A stretch of DNA of 58,661 bases from Dyella silvae (GTDB lineage Bacteria > Pseudomonadota > Gammaproteobacteria > Xanthomonadales > Rhodanobacteraceae), in the NCBI RefSeq assembly GCF_026421305.1, contig NZ_JAPJBQ010000014.1, positions 1 through 58,661 of the forward strand. Direction: 5' to 3'. The notes under the pieces are model-generated. The model ran no database searches. It had not been told where the DNA came from and saw only the letters and a list, made by a program, of their open reading frames with translations. Shown here piece by piece: positions 34,092-42,816 of this stretch. Every line of letters begins with the position of its first letter. Position 1 is the first letter of the stretch. The translations under genes and the position numbers were made by a program.

Positions 34092-34241
34092 CTTAGAGTC
34101 GCTAACAAAGCGTAGCGAGCGGCCGTCAGGTGGGCGTGGGCGGCGCGCAGGAACCGGAGTGTACTGGTCGTACATGAGGATTCCGAGCACCGAACGCGCC
34201 CGCCTGATGGTCGCGCAGTAGTTTTGTTAGCGACTCTTAAG
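34092..34241. mobile_element. MITE-like inverted-repeat element at the thiolase stop
   Basis: Termini CTTAGAGTCGCTAACAAA (34092-34109) and TTTGTTAGCGACTCTTAAG (34223-34241) are inverted copies with one indel. The ~113 bp between them are also partly self-complementary (GGCCGTCAGGTGGGCG against CGCCCGCCTGATGGTC), with GTGTAC and GTACAT near the centre. There is no gene inside. The size and ends fit a non-autonomous element mobilised by a DDE transposase, possibly IS5-like. The right terminus overlaps the thiolase stop codon (TAA at 34237-34239). Confidence 0.6.
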
Positions 34242-35427
34242 CGGGTATCTCCAGTGCGACGGCCGTGGCCTCTCCACCACCGATGCATAGCGAGGCGACG
34301 CCGCCTTGAACACCTGACCGCCGCATGGCATGAACCAGGGTCACCAACAGTCGGGCGCCCGTGGCGCCAATGGGATGGCCTAAGGCACACGCACCGCCAT
34401 TGACGTTGATCTTCTCGCGAGGGATGCCGAGCTCTTTGGCGGCGATCATGGGAACCACCGCAAACGCCTCGTTGATTTCGAACAGGCCAACGCTTTCCGT
34501 GGACCACGCGAGTTTGGCGAGCAACTTCCTTATCGCGGGTACCGGTGCCGTCGTGTACCAGGCTGGATCATGCGAATGGGTGGCATGCCCTTTGACGACT
34601 GCCAGTATGGGCCAACCGGCTGCCTCGGCCTTCGAACGCCGCGTCAGTAACAACGCCGCGGCACCATCGGCATTCGCGGAAGCACTGGCGGCCGTGATGG
34701 TGCCCTGCTCGCGAAATGCCGGCTTCAAGGTCGGAATTTTTTCGGGGGATACTTTTTGGGGGTGTTCGTCGTCTTTCATGACGAGGGTCCCCGTCCGGTC
34801 TGTCAGCTCGACGGGCACGATCTCGTCGCTAAACGCCTGATCGCTGATCGCCGCCTTCGCCCGCTGCAACGTCTCGATCGCCCAGGCGTCTTGCGCTGCG
34901 CGATCAAACCCGTAGCGCTCCGCTGCCATTTCACCGAAATCGCCCATGGGGCGGCCCTTGTCGTACGCATCCTCCAGGCCGTCCAGCATCATGTGATCGA
35001 AAATCTGGTCGTGCCCAACCCGATATCCGCTCCTGGCCTTGGGCAACAGATATGGGGCGCCCGACATCGATTCCATGCCGCCAGCAACAATGACCTCTGC
35101 GGAACCTGCAGCAAGCAGGTCATGCGCCAACATCACCGCCTTCATGCCCGAACCGCAAACTTTATTGACCGTTGTCGCGCCGGTGTTGTCGGGCAACCCT
35201 GCACCGAGTGCAGCCTGGCGTGCCGGCGCCTGGCCCTGACCTGCCGGCAGCACACACCCCATCAGCACTTCATCGACAGACTCTGGCGCGGCGCCTGCGC
35301 GGGCAAGCGCCGCACGAATGGCGATGCTTCCCAACGAGTGACCAGAAAGCTGAGACAGTGCTCCCTGAAAACGGCCCAGGGGAGTACGAGCGGCGGAAAC
35401 GATAACAACGGGATCATCAGCGAGCAT
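34237..35427 (-). CDS. Acetyl-CoA acetyltransferase (thiolase)
   Basis: 396 residues. The catalytic residues are in place: nucleophile C91 in VNKVCGSGMKAV, H351 in ALGHPIGATGAR and C381 in ASLCIGGGEAT. The first line VVIVSAARTPLGRFQGALS is that of biosynthetic-type thiolases, which join two acetyl-CoA or act on acetoacetyl-CoA. No partner gene (phaB, atoDA) is near, so the pathway is open. The C-terminus is complete although a MITE-like element touches its stop codon. Confidence 0.93.
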   Translation of the reverse strand: MLADDPVVIVSAARTPLGRFQGALSQLSGHSLGSIAIRAALARAGAAPESVDEVLMGCVLPAGQGQAPARQAALGAGLPDNTGATTVNKVCGSGMKAVMLAHDLLAAGSAEVIVAGGMESMSGAPYLLPKARSGYRVGHDQIFDHMMLDGLEDAYDKGRPMGDFGEMAAERYGFDRAAQDAWAIETLQRAKAAISDQAFSDEIVPVELTDRTGTLVMKDDEHPQKVSPEKIPTLKPAFREQGTITAASASANADGAAALLLTRRSKAEAAGWPILAVVKGHATHSHDPAWYTTAPVPAIRKLLAKLAWSTESVGLFEINEAFAVVPMIAAKELGIPREKINVNGGACALGHPIGATGARLLVTLVHAMRRSGVQGGVASLCIGGGEATAVALEIPA

Positions 35428-35548
35428 GATCGCCTCCAGCGTAAGCAGTGGATGTGATTGAGTGGGTAACCTTAGGCTGCTTGGGGCAACCTTCGGCGGG
35501 CCAACCGACGGAACGATCAGCGTTCAAGCGACGGCTGGCACCTGGAAG

Positions 35549-36142
35549 TCACTTTCGTTTGGCGCTTTGAGCGACCGTCAGCATGGCCATCGCGGCTTTC
35601 TTGCCTGTATCCAGAATTCGGCGAGACAACGCATCGTCGGGTGTGGCACGCGCGAGCTGCATCGTGCCTGACATCAGGCTGTACAGCACCATGGCGCGAT
35701 CGATGGCCGCTTCGTGGGAAAGATCAGGCCATTGCGTCGCCAGCAGCTCAAGGTACTGAGCAAGCCCATCGGTAAACGATTGGCGCACCTCATCGGTATG
35801 GCGGGCCACTTCGGCCGCCAGCGTGGCGGTGGGACATCCCGTGCCGGGGTTGTCGCGATGCGACACCGACAGGTAGCTGTCGATATGACCCTCAACACCA
35901 CGCCCCGCATCAATGTGCTCCTGCACGGCCTTGAGGCGCTGACTGAGTCCGGCTGCGATTGCCTCTGCGATCAAATCTTCCTTGGACTCGAAGTGATTGT
36001 AGAACGCGCCATTGGTCAGCCCGGCATCCGCCATAAGCGCCTGCACGCCGGTACCGTCAAAACCTTTCTCGCGAAAGCTTCGCGCTGCGGTTTCAATGAT
36101 GCGCTCGCGTGTCTCTTGCTTGTGGTTGCTTGAATATCTCAT
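35549..36142 (-). CDS. TetR-family repressor of the efflux operon
   Basis: 197 residues. The HTH (~15-60) reads ERIIETAARSFREKGFDGTG ... GLTNGAFYNHFESKEDLI. The C-terminal domain (TetR_C type with HRDNPGTGCPTATLAAEVAR) matches repressors of the NemR/AcrR kind. It is the last gene of the emrA-emrB-outer membrane operon on the minus strand (12 bp after the previous stop). It probably represses the operon from the inverted repeats near 40220-40264. Confidence 0.9.
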   Translation of the reverse strand: MRYSSNHKQETRERIIETAARSFREKGFDGTGVQALMADAGLTNGAFYNHFESKEDLIAEAIAAGLSQRLKAVQEHIDAGRGVEGHIDSYLSVSHRDNPGTGCPTATLAAEVARHTDEVRQSFTDGLAQYLELLATQWPDLSHEAAIDRAMVLYSLMSGTMQLARATPDDALSRRILDTGKKAAMAMLTVAQSAKRK

Positions 36143-36154
36143 CGGGTGTTCCTC

Positions 36155-37615
36155 TCAATGTAACGATGCTACCGGTTCCGCGGAGGATTGCGGGGCATCC
36201 CAGCCACCGCCAAGGGCGCGAAACGCCGAAACGGCCGCTCGCGCTTCGTCGGTATGGGTGAGCGCAAGAAGATCGCGGGCCTCGAGCAGCTGGCGGTCTT
36301 CATCCAATACTTCGATCAAGCTGACGGCGCCGCCGGTATAGGCGTCTTGCGCGGCATCCCGCGCCTGGACATGCGCTGCCACTTCGTCCGTAAGCACGGC
36401 ATGTCGCGCGTCGAGTTGCGTCAGGTTGACGACGGCATCTTCAACATCTTCCGTTGCCCGCAGTATCGAACCGCGATACTTCGCAAGCGCCTCCGCATTG
36501 GCGCCCTTGGCGCCCTTGACCTCGGCGTCTACCCGCCCGAAGTCGAACAGCCGCCAGTGCAAACCAAGCGCTGCAGCAGGCTGGAAGGCCGAGCTCGTGA
36601 ACAGCTTCCCGGTGCTCAACGAACTGAAGCCAAGCAATGCGGAGAGTGAGAACGATGGGTAGTACTGCGACAGCGCCGCGCCGATCTGCGCATTGCTCGC
36701 CGCCAGCTCGCGCTCGGCGGCGATAACGTCCGGGCGGCGGCGAAACAGTGACGCTGGCCCCTCGGCCGTGTCGATAGCGGGAACCACGAACGCCCCGTTT
36801 TCAGGCGTAATCTCGGCAGCGTAAGTGCCGGGCGAAGCCCCCATCAAAACGTCGAGACGATTGAGTTGCGTCTCCAGTTCAATCTTCAGTGGTGGAACGG
36901 TGGCCTGAGCCTGCAGCAAGAGCGCTTCCGCCTGTGCTGTCTCGCGAGCTGTGCCCAGACCGTGCTCCTTGCGCAACCTCACCAGGTCGAGCAAGCCTTG
37001 TTCGTTGTGAATCTGATCCTCGGCAATGGCAATGCGGGCCTGAGCCCCACGCACCCTGAAGTACGCATCGGCCGCTTCGGCCGCCAATGACACGCGTACA
37101 CCGGCGTGCGTCGCTTCAGCGGCCTGATACTCGGCATCGGCGGCTTCCGCCTGGCGACGCAGACCACCGGCGAGATCGAGTTCCCAGCTCGCGCCCGCGC
37201 CGATCTCTGCCAAGGTCTGGTTACGGTCATAGCCCGGGGAATGGCTGGCTATCTTGCCCAGCGGGCTGAGCACGGACTGATGCTCTCTGGTGATGCTCCC
37301 ATCCAGTGAGCCTTGCGGCAGACGATCGGCCTGCGCGTGCTGGGCAGCGGCACGTGCCTGCTCCACGCGTGCGGCAGAGGCCGCCAGGTCGAGATTCTCC
37401 GCCATGACGCGATCCATGATGCGCACTAATTCCGGATCCTTGAATCCCGTCCACCAGGTATCCAATGGCACAGGCGCAGCTTCTGCTTGCGGCGTCAGGG
37501 TAGTTGTCTCGTGGAAGGTCCTGGGCGTCGGCAGCTGCGGCTTCACGTAGTCCGGTCCGACGGTGCAGCCGGCCATACCAAGGGTTAGCAAGGCAAAGAG
37601 AAGTTTAGTGCGCAT
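36155..37615 (-). CDS. Outer-membrane efflux lipoprotein (NodT/OprM family)
   Basis: 486 residues with the lipobox in ALLTLGMAGCTVGPDY, followed by the usual PDYVKPQLPTP. Two long coiled-coil regions (~85-150 and ~400-460) and the conserved GASWELDLAGGLRRQAEAA (periplasmic barrel helix) match the TolC-like family. It forms the trimeric exit duct. The gene start overlaps the stop of the emrB-like gene by 11 bp. Confidence 0.93.
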   Translation of the reverse strand: MRTKLLFALLTLGMAGCTVGPDYVKPQLPTPRTFHETTTLTPQAEAAPVPLDTWWTGFKDPELVRIMDRVMAENLDLAASAARVEQARAAAQHAQADRLPQGSLDGSITREHQSVLSPLGKIASHSPGYDRNQTLAEIGAGASWELDLAGGLRRQAEAADAEYQAAEATHAGVRVSLAAEAADAYFRVRGAQARIAIAEDQIHNEQGLLDLVRLRKEHGLGTARETAQAEALLLQAQATVPPLKIELETQLNRLDVLMGASPGTYAAEITPENGAFVVPAIDTAEGPASLFRRRPDVIAAERELAASNAQIGAALSQYYPSFSLSALLGFSSLSTGKLFTSSAFQPAAALGLHWRLFDFGRVDAEVKGAKGANAEALAKYRGSILRATEDVEDAVVNLTQLDARHAVLTDEVAAHVQARDAAQDAYTGGAVSLIEVLDEDRQLLEARDLLALTHTDEARAAVSAFRALGGGWDAPQSSAEPVASLH

Positions 37616-39143
37616 CGGCGGAGGGTCCTGCTGGAGGTTGGACTTTGCGCATCAACGGAACCATGACCGTGGCGACCGCAAAGCAAAGCATGATGCTGAA
37701 GAAGGCGTCGCTGAACGTAAGCGTCAACGCCTCGCGATAGGTCAGTTGCCATAGCTGGTTAAGCGCGGCGACTGACGCCTCTGTGGTGCCGGAGAGGTCG
37801 GACCAGAGGCCGTTCATCGTTTCGTTCGCAGGCGTCAGGTGTTCGGCCATGCGGAAGAAGTGCAGATTGGTACGATCGTTGAGCACCGTCTCGCATCCCG
37901 CGATGCCCATGGCGCCACCGAGGTTGCGCATCAGGTTGAACAATCCCGACGCGAACTTGAGTCGTGCCGGCGGCAGGCTGCCAAGGGTCAGTGTCACCGT
38001 GGGCGCTACCGCCATCTGCTGAGCCATGCCGCGCAGCGCCTGGGGAAACAGCAGCTCACGGCCGCCCCAGTCATGCGTGATCGGCGTGAATTCGATCATC
38101 GACACGGTGAACAGCGCCAACCCGAGCATGAGGATCCAGCGCAAGTCGACGCGCGTGGCAAGGAAGGAATACAGCGGAATGGTCATGATCTGGAACACGC
38201 CGGTCGAGAACACGGCCTGTCCGATCTGGAGAGCGCTGTAGCCCTCTACTCTTCCGAGAAACAGCGGCGTCAGATAGATGGTGCCGAACAAGCCGATGCC
38301 GGTGACAAACGAGAAGAAGCAACCTAAGGCGAAGTTGCGATCTTTCAGCGCGCGCAGGTCAACCACAGGGTGCTCGGCGGTGAGTCCTCGCCATATAAAC
38401 ATCACGCCTGCAATTGCGCTGATCCAGGCCGTGGTACGAATGGTCGAATCTTCCAGCCAGTTCCACCGCGGCCCTTCTTCCAGCGTGTATTCGAGGCAGC
38501 CAAGGAACAGTGCAATCAGTGTGATGCCGGCCCAGTCGCCTTTCTTCAACAGATGGAGGTCGGGCTCATCGATCTTAACCAGCGCCGGCACCGCGAACGT
38601 CACGAACGTGCCAGGCAGCAGGTTGATGAAAAAGAGCCAGTGCCAGGAATAGTGGTCGGTAATCCATCCACCCAGCGTCGGCCCCAGCGTGGGCGCTACC
38701 GACGCGATGGCGCCAATGGTGGCCGCAGCAACCACGCGCTGCTTGCCATCGAAGAACACAAACGCGGTGGTGAACACCAGCGGGATCATCGAGCCGCCAA
38801 GGAACCCCTGGGCCGCGCGGAAAATAATGATGCTCTTGATGTCCCAGGCCACGCCGCAGAGCAGGCTCGTCACAGTGAAACCGGCGGCGGAAGCGGCGAA
38901 TAGCCAGCGCGTCGAGAAGACGCGGCTCAACCATCCGGACAGGGGAATGACGACGATCTCGGCAATCAGATAAGCCGTCTGCACCCAGGCCGTGTCATCG
39001 GCACCCGCTGACAGGCCACCACCGATGTCGCGCAGCGACGCGGACACGATCTGGATGTCCAGCAGCGCGATGAACATACCGAGGCACATGCTGGCAAAAG
39101 CAAAGATCTTTTGCCCCGGGGTCAGGTGGGCGACCGGGCTCAT
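37605..39143 (-). CDS. EmrB/QacA-type DHA2 drug transporter
   Basis: 512 residues with about 14 helices. Typical motifs are MFIALLDIQIVSASLRDIGG in helix 1, GWLSRVFSTRWLFAAS after helix 2 and LGPTLGGWITDHYSWHWLFF in the antiporter motif. This is the inner-membrane pump of a tripartite system with the adjacent adaptor (4-bp overlap) and outer-membrane duct. Substrates are probably hydrophobic drugs or uncouplers. Confidence 0.93.
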   Translation of the reverse strand: MSPVAHLTPGQKIFAFASMCLGMFIALLDIQIVSASLRDIGGGLSAGADDTAWVQTAYLIAEIVVIPLSGWLSRVFSTRWLFAASAAGFTVTSLLCGVAWDIKSIIIFRAAQGFLGGSMIPLVFTTAFVFFDGKQRVVAAATIGAIASVAPTLGPTLGGWITDHYSWHWLFFINLLPGTFVTFAVPALVKIDEPDLHLLKKGDWAGITLIALFLGCLEYTLEEGPRWNWLEDSTIRTTAWISAIAGVMFIWRGLTAEHPVVDLRALKDRNFALGCFFSFVTGIGLFGTIYLTPLFLGRVEGYSALQIGQAVFSTGVFQIMTIPLYSFLATRVDLRWILMLGLALFTVSMIEFTPITHDWGGRELLFPQALRGMAQQMAVAPTVTLTLGSLPPARLKFASGLFNLMRNLGGAMGIAGCETVLNDRTNLHFFRMAEHLTPANETMNGLWSDLSGTTEASVAALNQLWQLTYREALTLTFSDAFFSIMLCFAVATVMVPLMRKVQPPAGPSADAH

Positions 39144-40204
39144 GGCGCTTTCGTATTGATCTTGGCCGTCACCGAAAGACCCGGGCGGAGCACACCAAGG
39201 TCGCCATCGGTGCCATCCAGCGCCACGCGAACGGGCACGCGCTGGACGATCTTGGTGAAATTGCCCGTGGCATTTTCGGGAGGCAACACACTGAACTGCG
39301 ATCCGGTCGCCGGAGCCAGGCTTGCCACGTGCCCCTTGAAGACACGATCTGGCATGACATCCGCGCGCACGTCGACTTCCTGACCCACGTGCATGCGCTT
39401 AAGTTGGTCTTCCTTGAAATTGGCGTCCACCCATAAGCCGTGGGCGGGCACTACCACCAGCATCTGGCTTCCCGCGGCCGCATACGCACCCACACGGGCG
39501 CGGCGATTGCCCACGGCACCGTCCACCGGTGCGCGCAGCTCCGTATAGGAAAGGTTGAGCCTGGCGATGTCCGCCTCCGCCTTGGCCTGCAGGAGTGCGG
39601 CTTGCACCTGATGCTTCTGCGTATCGATAACGCCGAGCTGCCGCTGCGCCGCTTGCACGGCCGCCATCGCACGATCGGTTGCAGCGGATGCCGTAGCGAA
39701 ATCGGCTTCGGCGCGTTGGGCGCTCTCGATGGACACGGCGGCGCGGCCGGCCAGTTCGCGGTAGCGCGCATCGTCCAGCTTCGATCGCTTGGCTTCGGCG
39801 TTGGCGGCGCTCAGCGTCGCCTGTGCCTGGGAAACCACGGCCTCCTGCAAATGAGCCTGCGCATCCAGATTGCCAAGCGATGCCTGCTGCGCTTCGACGG
39901 CGGCATCGGCCCGGGCGACCGCAGCCTTGTAGTCGCGGTCGTCGATCTTGATCAACAAATCGCCCTGGCGCACCACCTGATTATCGACAACCGCCACCGA
40001 CTGGATGTAACCGGGAACTTTCGACCCGATCACGGTGGTGTCACCGCCGACGTAGGCGTCATCGGTGTCTTCGACGAAGCGCCCCGAGTTCCACCAATGG
40101 AGCCCATAGACAGCAAGACCGACCCCGGCGACGAGGCCGACCAGGGGCTTGAGAACTCGCTTTTTGGATCGCTCAACGACGATCTGCTCAGCAACGGCGG
40201 ACAT
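39140..40204 (-). CDS. EmrA/HlyD-family membrane fusion protein
   Basis: 354 residues. One membrane helix (~20-38, PLVGLVAGVGLAVYGLHWW) is followed by a lipoyl-like half (TTVIGSKVPGYIQSVAVVDN), a long coiled coil (~95-210) and the second half with LNLSYTELRAPVDGAVGNRR, then beta-barrel domains with GLWVDANFKEDQLKRM. It links the EmrB-type pump with the outer-membrane duct. It is the first gene of the operon. Confidence 0.93.
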   Translation of the reverse strand: MSAVAEQIVVERSKKRVLKPLVGLVAGVGLAVYGLHWWNSGRFVEDTDDAYVGGDTTVIGSKVPGYIQSVAVVDNQVVRQGDLLIKIDDRDYKAAVARADAAVEAQQASLGNLDAQAHLQEAVVSQAQATLSAANAEAKRSKLDDARYRELAGRAAVSIESAQRAEADFATASAATDRAMAAVQAAQRQLGVIDTQKHQVQAALLQAKAEADIARLNLSYTELRAPVDGAVGNRRARVGAYAAAGSQMLVVVPAHGLWVDANFKEDQLKRMHVGQEVDVRADVMPDRVFKGHVASLAPATGSQFSVLPPENATGNFTKIVQRVPVRVALDGTDGDLGVLRPGLSVTAKINTKAP

Positions 40205-40219
40205 GGCGGGTACGGTTCA

Positions 40220-40266
40220 GTAAGTTAGCTTACGATCATAATATTACGACATGTCACTAATGTCAA
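40220..40266 (-). promoter_or_regulatory. Promoter and likely TetR operators of the efflux operon
   Basis: On the minus strand TTGACA (plus 40261-40266) is followed after 17 bp by TATTAT (plus 40238-40243), close to the sigma-70 ideal. Inverted repeats overlap it: GACAT/ATGTC arms at 40248-40264 lie in the spacer and -35 region, and GTAAG/CTTAC arms at 40220-40233 lie at about the start point, 16 bp before the emrA-like gene. Repressor binding at either site would block transcription; the TetR protein at 35549 is the candidate. Confidence 0.7.
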
Positions 40267-40679
40267 GGACCGTGAAAAGCAGGGGTCAGACCACGTCAGT
40301 CGTTCCCTACGGACGGACAGAACCAGGCGACAACACAGAGCGTCGGCCATGGAACAAACGGCGCGCCCCAAGTCACCGGCGGGCATAACGGATGGCCCTG
40401 ACACGCAATCAACCTTCCGGTAGCAGTGACCCGATTCGTTGAGCTATCCCGCCAGAAATGCATCGGCATACACCGATGCCATCAACACCGACTTCATCGT
40501 CACGATTTTCTCGCGACAGGCTTGGCGTTGTGCTTCGTCGTCGTGCTCTTCACGCATGAGGGATGTGTGCAACGGTGCCCTGCGTGTCGACATGGGCTTA
40601 TCGACGCATGGGCGAACGAGCTTTCGGAATCCACGGAACCGTGCCTAAACTACGTGAGACCATGAACGAGGGATCGCGC
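40267..40679. other. Intergenic region upstream of the peroxidase-encapsulin operon
   Basis: 413 bp with no convincing gene. A 7-bp hairpin (GCATCGG/CCGATGC) lies at 40460-40479. The promoter of the DyP gene must be here, but I see no strong consensus. Confidence 0.4.
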
Positions 40680-41741
40680 GTGCCTTCTGTAATTTCACAG
40701 CCGGTGACGGCAAAACTCACACCGGCCGCCATCTTTCTTGTCGTGACGCTGAAGCCTGAGCCTCAACATGCTCGCGCTGTCCGGGCGCTGTGTGGCGACC
40801 TTGCCGCGCTTTTGCGTGCTGTGGGATTCCGCGATCTCGAGGGCCGCCTGTCTTGCGTCATGGCGATTGGCTCGGATGCCTGGGACCGCGTATTCGAACA
40901 ACCCAGACCGGCGGATTTGCATCCGTTCCGTGAAATCAAAGGCGTGCATCACGCCGTTTCCACGCCGGGCGACCTGCTCTTCCACATTCGCGCCACGCGG
41001 ATGGATCTGTGCTTTGAGCTCGCCACGCAAATCATGGCGAAGCTCGGCGACGCCGTCGCTTCGTCGGATGAAGTGAAGGGCTTCAAGTATTTCGACGATC
41101 GCGATCTGATTGGCTTTGTCGATGGCACCGAGAACCCGGTGGACCAGGATGCACTCGACGCCACCCTTATCGGCGACGAAGACCCAGACTTTGCCGGTGG
41201 CAGCTACGTGATTGTGCAGAAGTATCTGCACAACATGCCGAGCTGGAACAAGGTGCCCGTCGAGGAGCAGGAGCGGATTGTCGGCAGGACCAAGCTGTCG
41301 GATATCGAGCTGGACGACGCGGTGAAACCGTCCTATGCGCACAACGCACTGACGAGCATCGTGGAGAACGGCGAGGAACTGGAGATCGTTCGCGCCAACA
41401 TGCCCTTTGGCGATACTGGCAAAGGCGAGTTCGGCACGTATTTCATCGGCTATGCCCGATCGCCGCACCGCATAGAGCAGATGCTCATCAATATGTTCGT
41501 CGGGCGCCCCCCGGGCAATTACGACCGGCTGCTCGATCACAGCAGGCCCGTCACCGGCACCCTGTTCTTTGTGCCGTCGGCGACGTTTCTGGCAAACGTT
41601 TCAGTGGAAGACATCGCACCACCGGGAGTCAGCCTGTCATCGGACGGACCTGCAGCGGTGACAGCATCCGAATCTCGCAAGCCGTCCTCCGATGGTTCGC
41701 TCGGCATCGGTTCGCTCAAAGGAGAGTCAGCACATGAATAA
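40680..41741 (+). CDS. DyP-type haem peroxidase with encapsulin cargo-loading peptide
   Basis: A GTG start at 40680 has GAGGGA 6 nt upstream; an ATG at 40662 is possible. 353 residues. The DyP signature GFVDGTENP has the distal acid D148. The haem-ligand His is probably H221 (YAHNALTSI), and R239 in VRANMPFGD is the distal Arg. The last residues, after a Ser/Pro-rich linker, are DGSLGIGSLKG (338-348), the classic targeting peptide that docks cargo inside encapsulin shells. The shell gene overlaps this gene's end by 8 bp, and its ribosome binding site lies within the codons of the targeting peptide. Confidence 0.95.
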   Translation: MPSVISQPVTAKLTPAAIFLVVTLKPEPQHARAVRALCGDLAALLRAVGFRDLEGRLSCVMAIGSDAWDRVFEQPRPADLHPFREIKGVHHAVSTPGDLLFHIRATRMDLCFELATQIMAKLGDAVASSDEVKGFKYFDDRDLIGFVDGTENPVDQDALDATLIGDEDPDFAGGSYVIVQKYLHNMPSWNKVPVEEQERIVGRTKLSDIELDDAVKPSYAHNALTSIVENGEELEIVRANMPFGDTGKGEFGTYFIGYARSPHRIEQMLINMFVGRPPGNYDRLLDHSRPVTGTLFFVPSATFLANVSVEDIAPPGVSLSSDGPAAVTASESRKPSSDGSLGIGSLKGESAHE

Positions 41742-42540
41742 CCTTCACCGGAAACTTGCGCCGATCTCCGAAAAGGCGTGGGCACTTATCGAGGAAGAAG
41801 CCTCCCGCACGCTCAAGCGCCATATGGCCGCGCGCCGCGTGGTGGATGTAGTCGGCCCCACAGGCACCGACTGCGGCGCGATAGGCACGGGTCATCTGCG
41901 CCCCATTGAACATCCCGGCGACGGCGTCCAGGCCGCACAGCACGAGGTGAAGCCGCTCGTGCAGCTTCGTGTGCCGTTCGATCTGTCACGGCAGGCCATC
42001 GACTCGGTGGAGCGCGGCGCCAACGATCCGGATCTGCAACCGCTGAAAGACGCTGCCCGGAAACTGGCGCTTGCGGAAGATCACGCCGTCTTTGAAGGTT
42101 ACGCCCCGGCAGGGATACAAGGTGTCCGGCAAGGCACCAGCAACCCGGTGATGTCGCTTCCCTCCGACGTGGATAACTATCCCGCGGCGGTGGCGCAGGC
42201 CGTGAGCCAGTTGCGCCGCGCAGGTGTCAACGGACCGTACACGCTGTTGCTCGGCGAGAAGGCCTACACCTCGGTCAGCGGCGCCACGGAGGATGGATAT
42301 CCCGTGCTGCGGGATATCCAGCATCTGGTCGATGGCGAGATCGTATGGGCGCCGGCCATCCAAGGCGGCATGGTGCTCAGCACGCGCGGCGGCGACTTTG
42401 CGCTGCATCTGGGCCAGGACATTTCCATTGGCTATCTGAGCCATACCGATACCGACGTCCGGCTTTATCTGCAGGAGACCTTCACCTTCCTGCTGCTCAC
42501 CACCGAGGCGTCCGTGGTGCTGGAGTCCTCCGGCGCCTGA
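41734..42540 (+). CDS. Encapsulin shell protein (family 1, linocin M18-like)
   Basis: 268 residues from the ATG at 41734 (AAAGGAG 9 nt upstream). Family hallmarks include LHRKLAPISEKAWALIEEEA at the start, RRVVDVVGP, VPFDLSRQAIDSVERGANDP and IWAPAI-like (IVWAPAIQGGMVLSTRGGDF), then GQDISIGYLSHT near the end. The protein adopts the HK97 fold and self-assembles into a closed cage around the peroxidase. Translational overlap should keep shell and cargo in step. A good terminator follows. Confidence 0.95.
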   Translation: MNNLHRKLAPISEKAWALIEEEASRTLKRHMAARRVVDVVGPTGTDCGAIGTGHLRPIEHPGDGVQAAQHEVKPLVQLRVPFDLSRQAIDSVERGANDPDLQPLKDAARKLALAEDHAVFEGYAPAGIQGVRQGTSNPVMSLPSDVDNYPAAVAQAVSQLRRAGVNGPYTLLLGEKAYTSVSGATEDGYPVLRDIQHLVDGEIVWAPAIQGGMVLSTRGGDFALHLGQDISIGYLSHTDTDVRLYLQETFTFLLLTTEASVVLESSGA

Positions 42541-42566
42541 TCGCCGGGCATTCACTCTCCGATACG

Positions 42567-42600
42567 GCCAGCCACCCAGGGTCTCCCGTGGCTGGCGTTT
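42567..42600 (+). terminator. Rho-independent terminator of the encapsulin operon
   Basis: Perfect 9-bp stem GCCAGCCAC/GTGGCTGGC with a 12-nt loop, followed by GTTTT, 27 bp after the encapsulin stop. Confidence 0.8.
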
Positions 42601-42666
42601 TCGCCGCAGCTTCTTGCGCAGCCCCAATGCATGAGCGACACCGGGCCGCGACAAGATCCTGCCGCT

Positions 42667-42694
42667 ATCGCTATATAGTCTGATATATAGCGAT
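42667..42694. promoter_or_regulatory. ModE box
   Basis: Arms ATCGCTATATA and TATATAGCGAT are perfectly inverted and separated by 6 bp (GTCTGA). This matches the known ModE operator pattern CGnTATATA-N6-TATATAnCG. It lies 122 bp upstream of the porin gene, and modE itself is the next gene but on the other strand. Molybdate-bound ModE binds such boxes, usually to repress molybdate uptake genes. Confidence 0.85.
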
Positions 42695-42816
42695 TACACG
42701 TCGGGGATGGCGGGAGCAGGCCAACCCTCGGAGCCGTGATTTCCAGGTGCAGCGCGCAATAGGTGATCGTTGCGTGGCTACGCGCCTGCCCTCCGTCACT
42801 TCGCCAGAGGTTGGCC

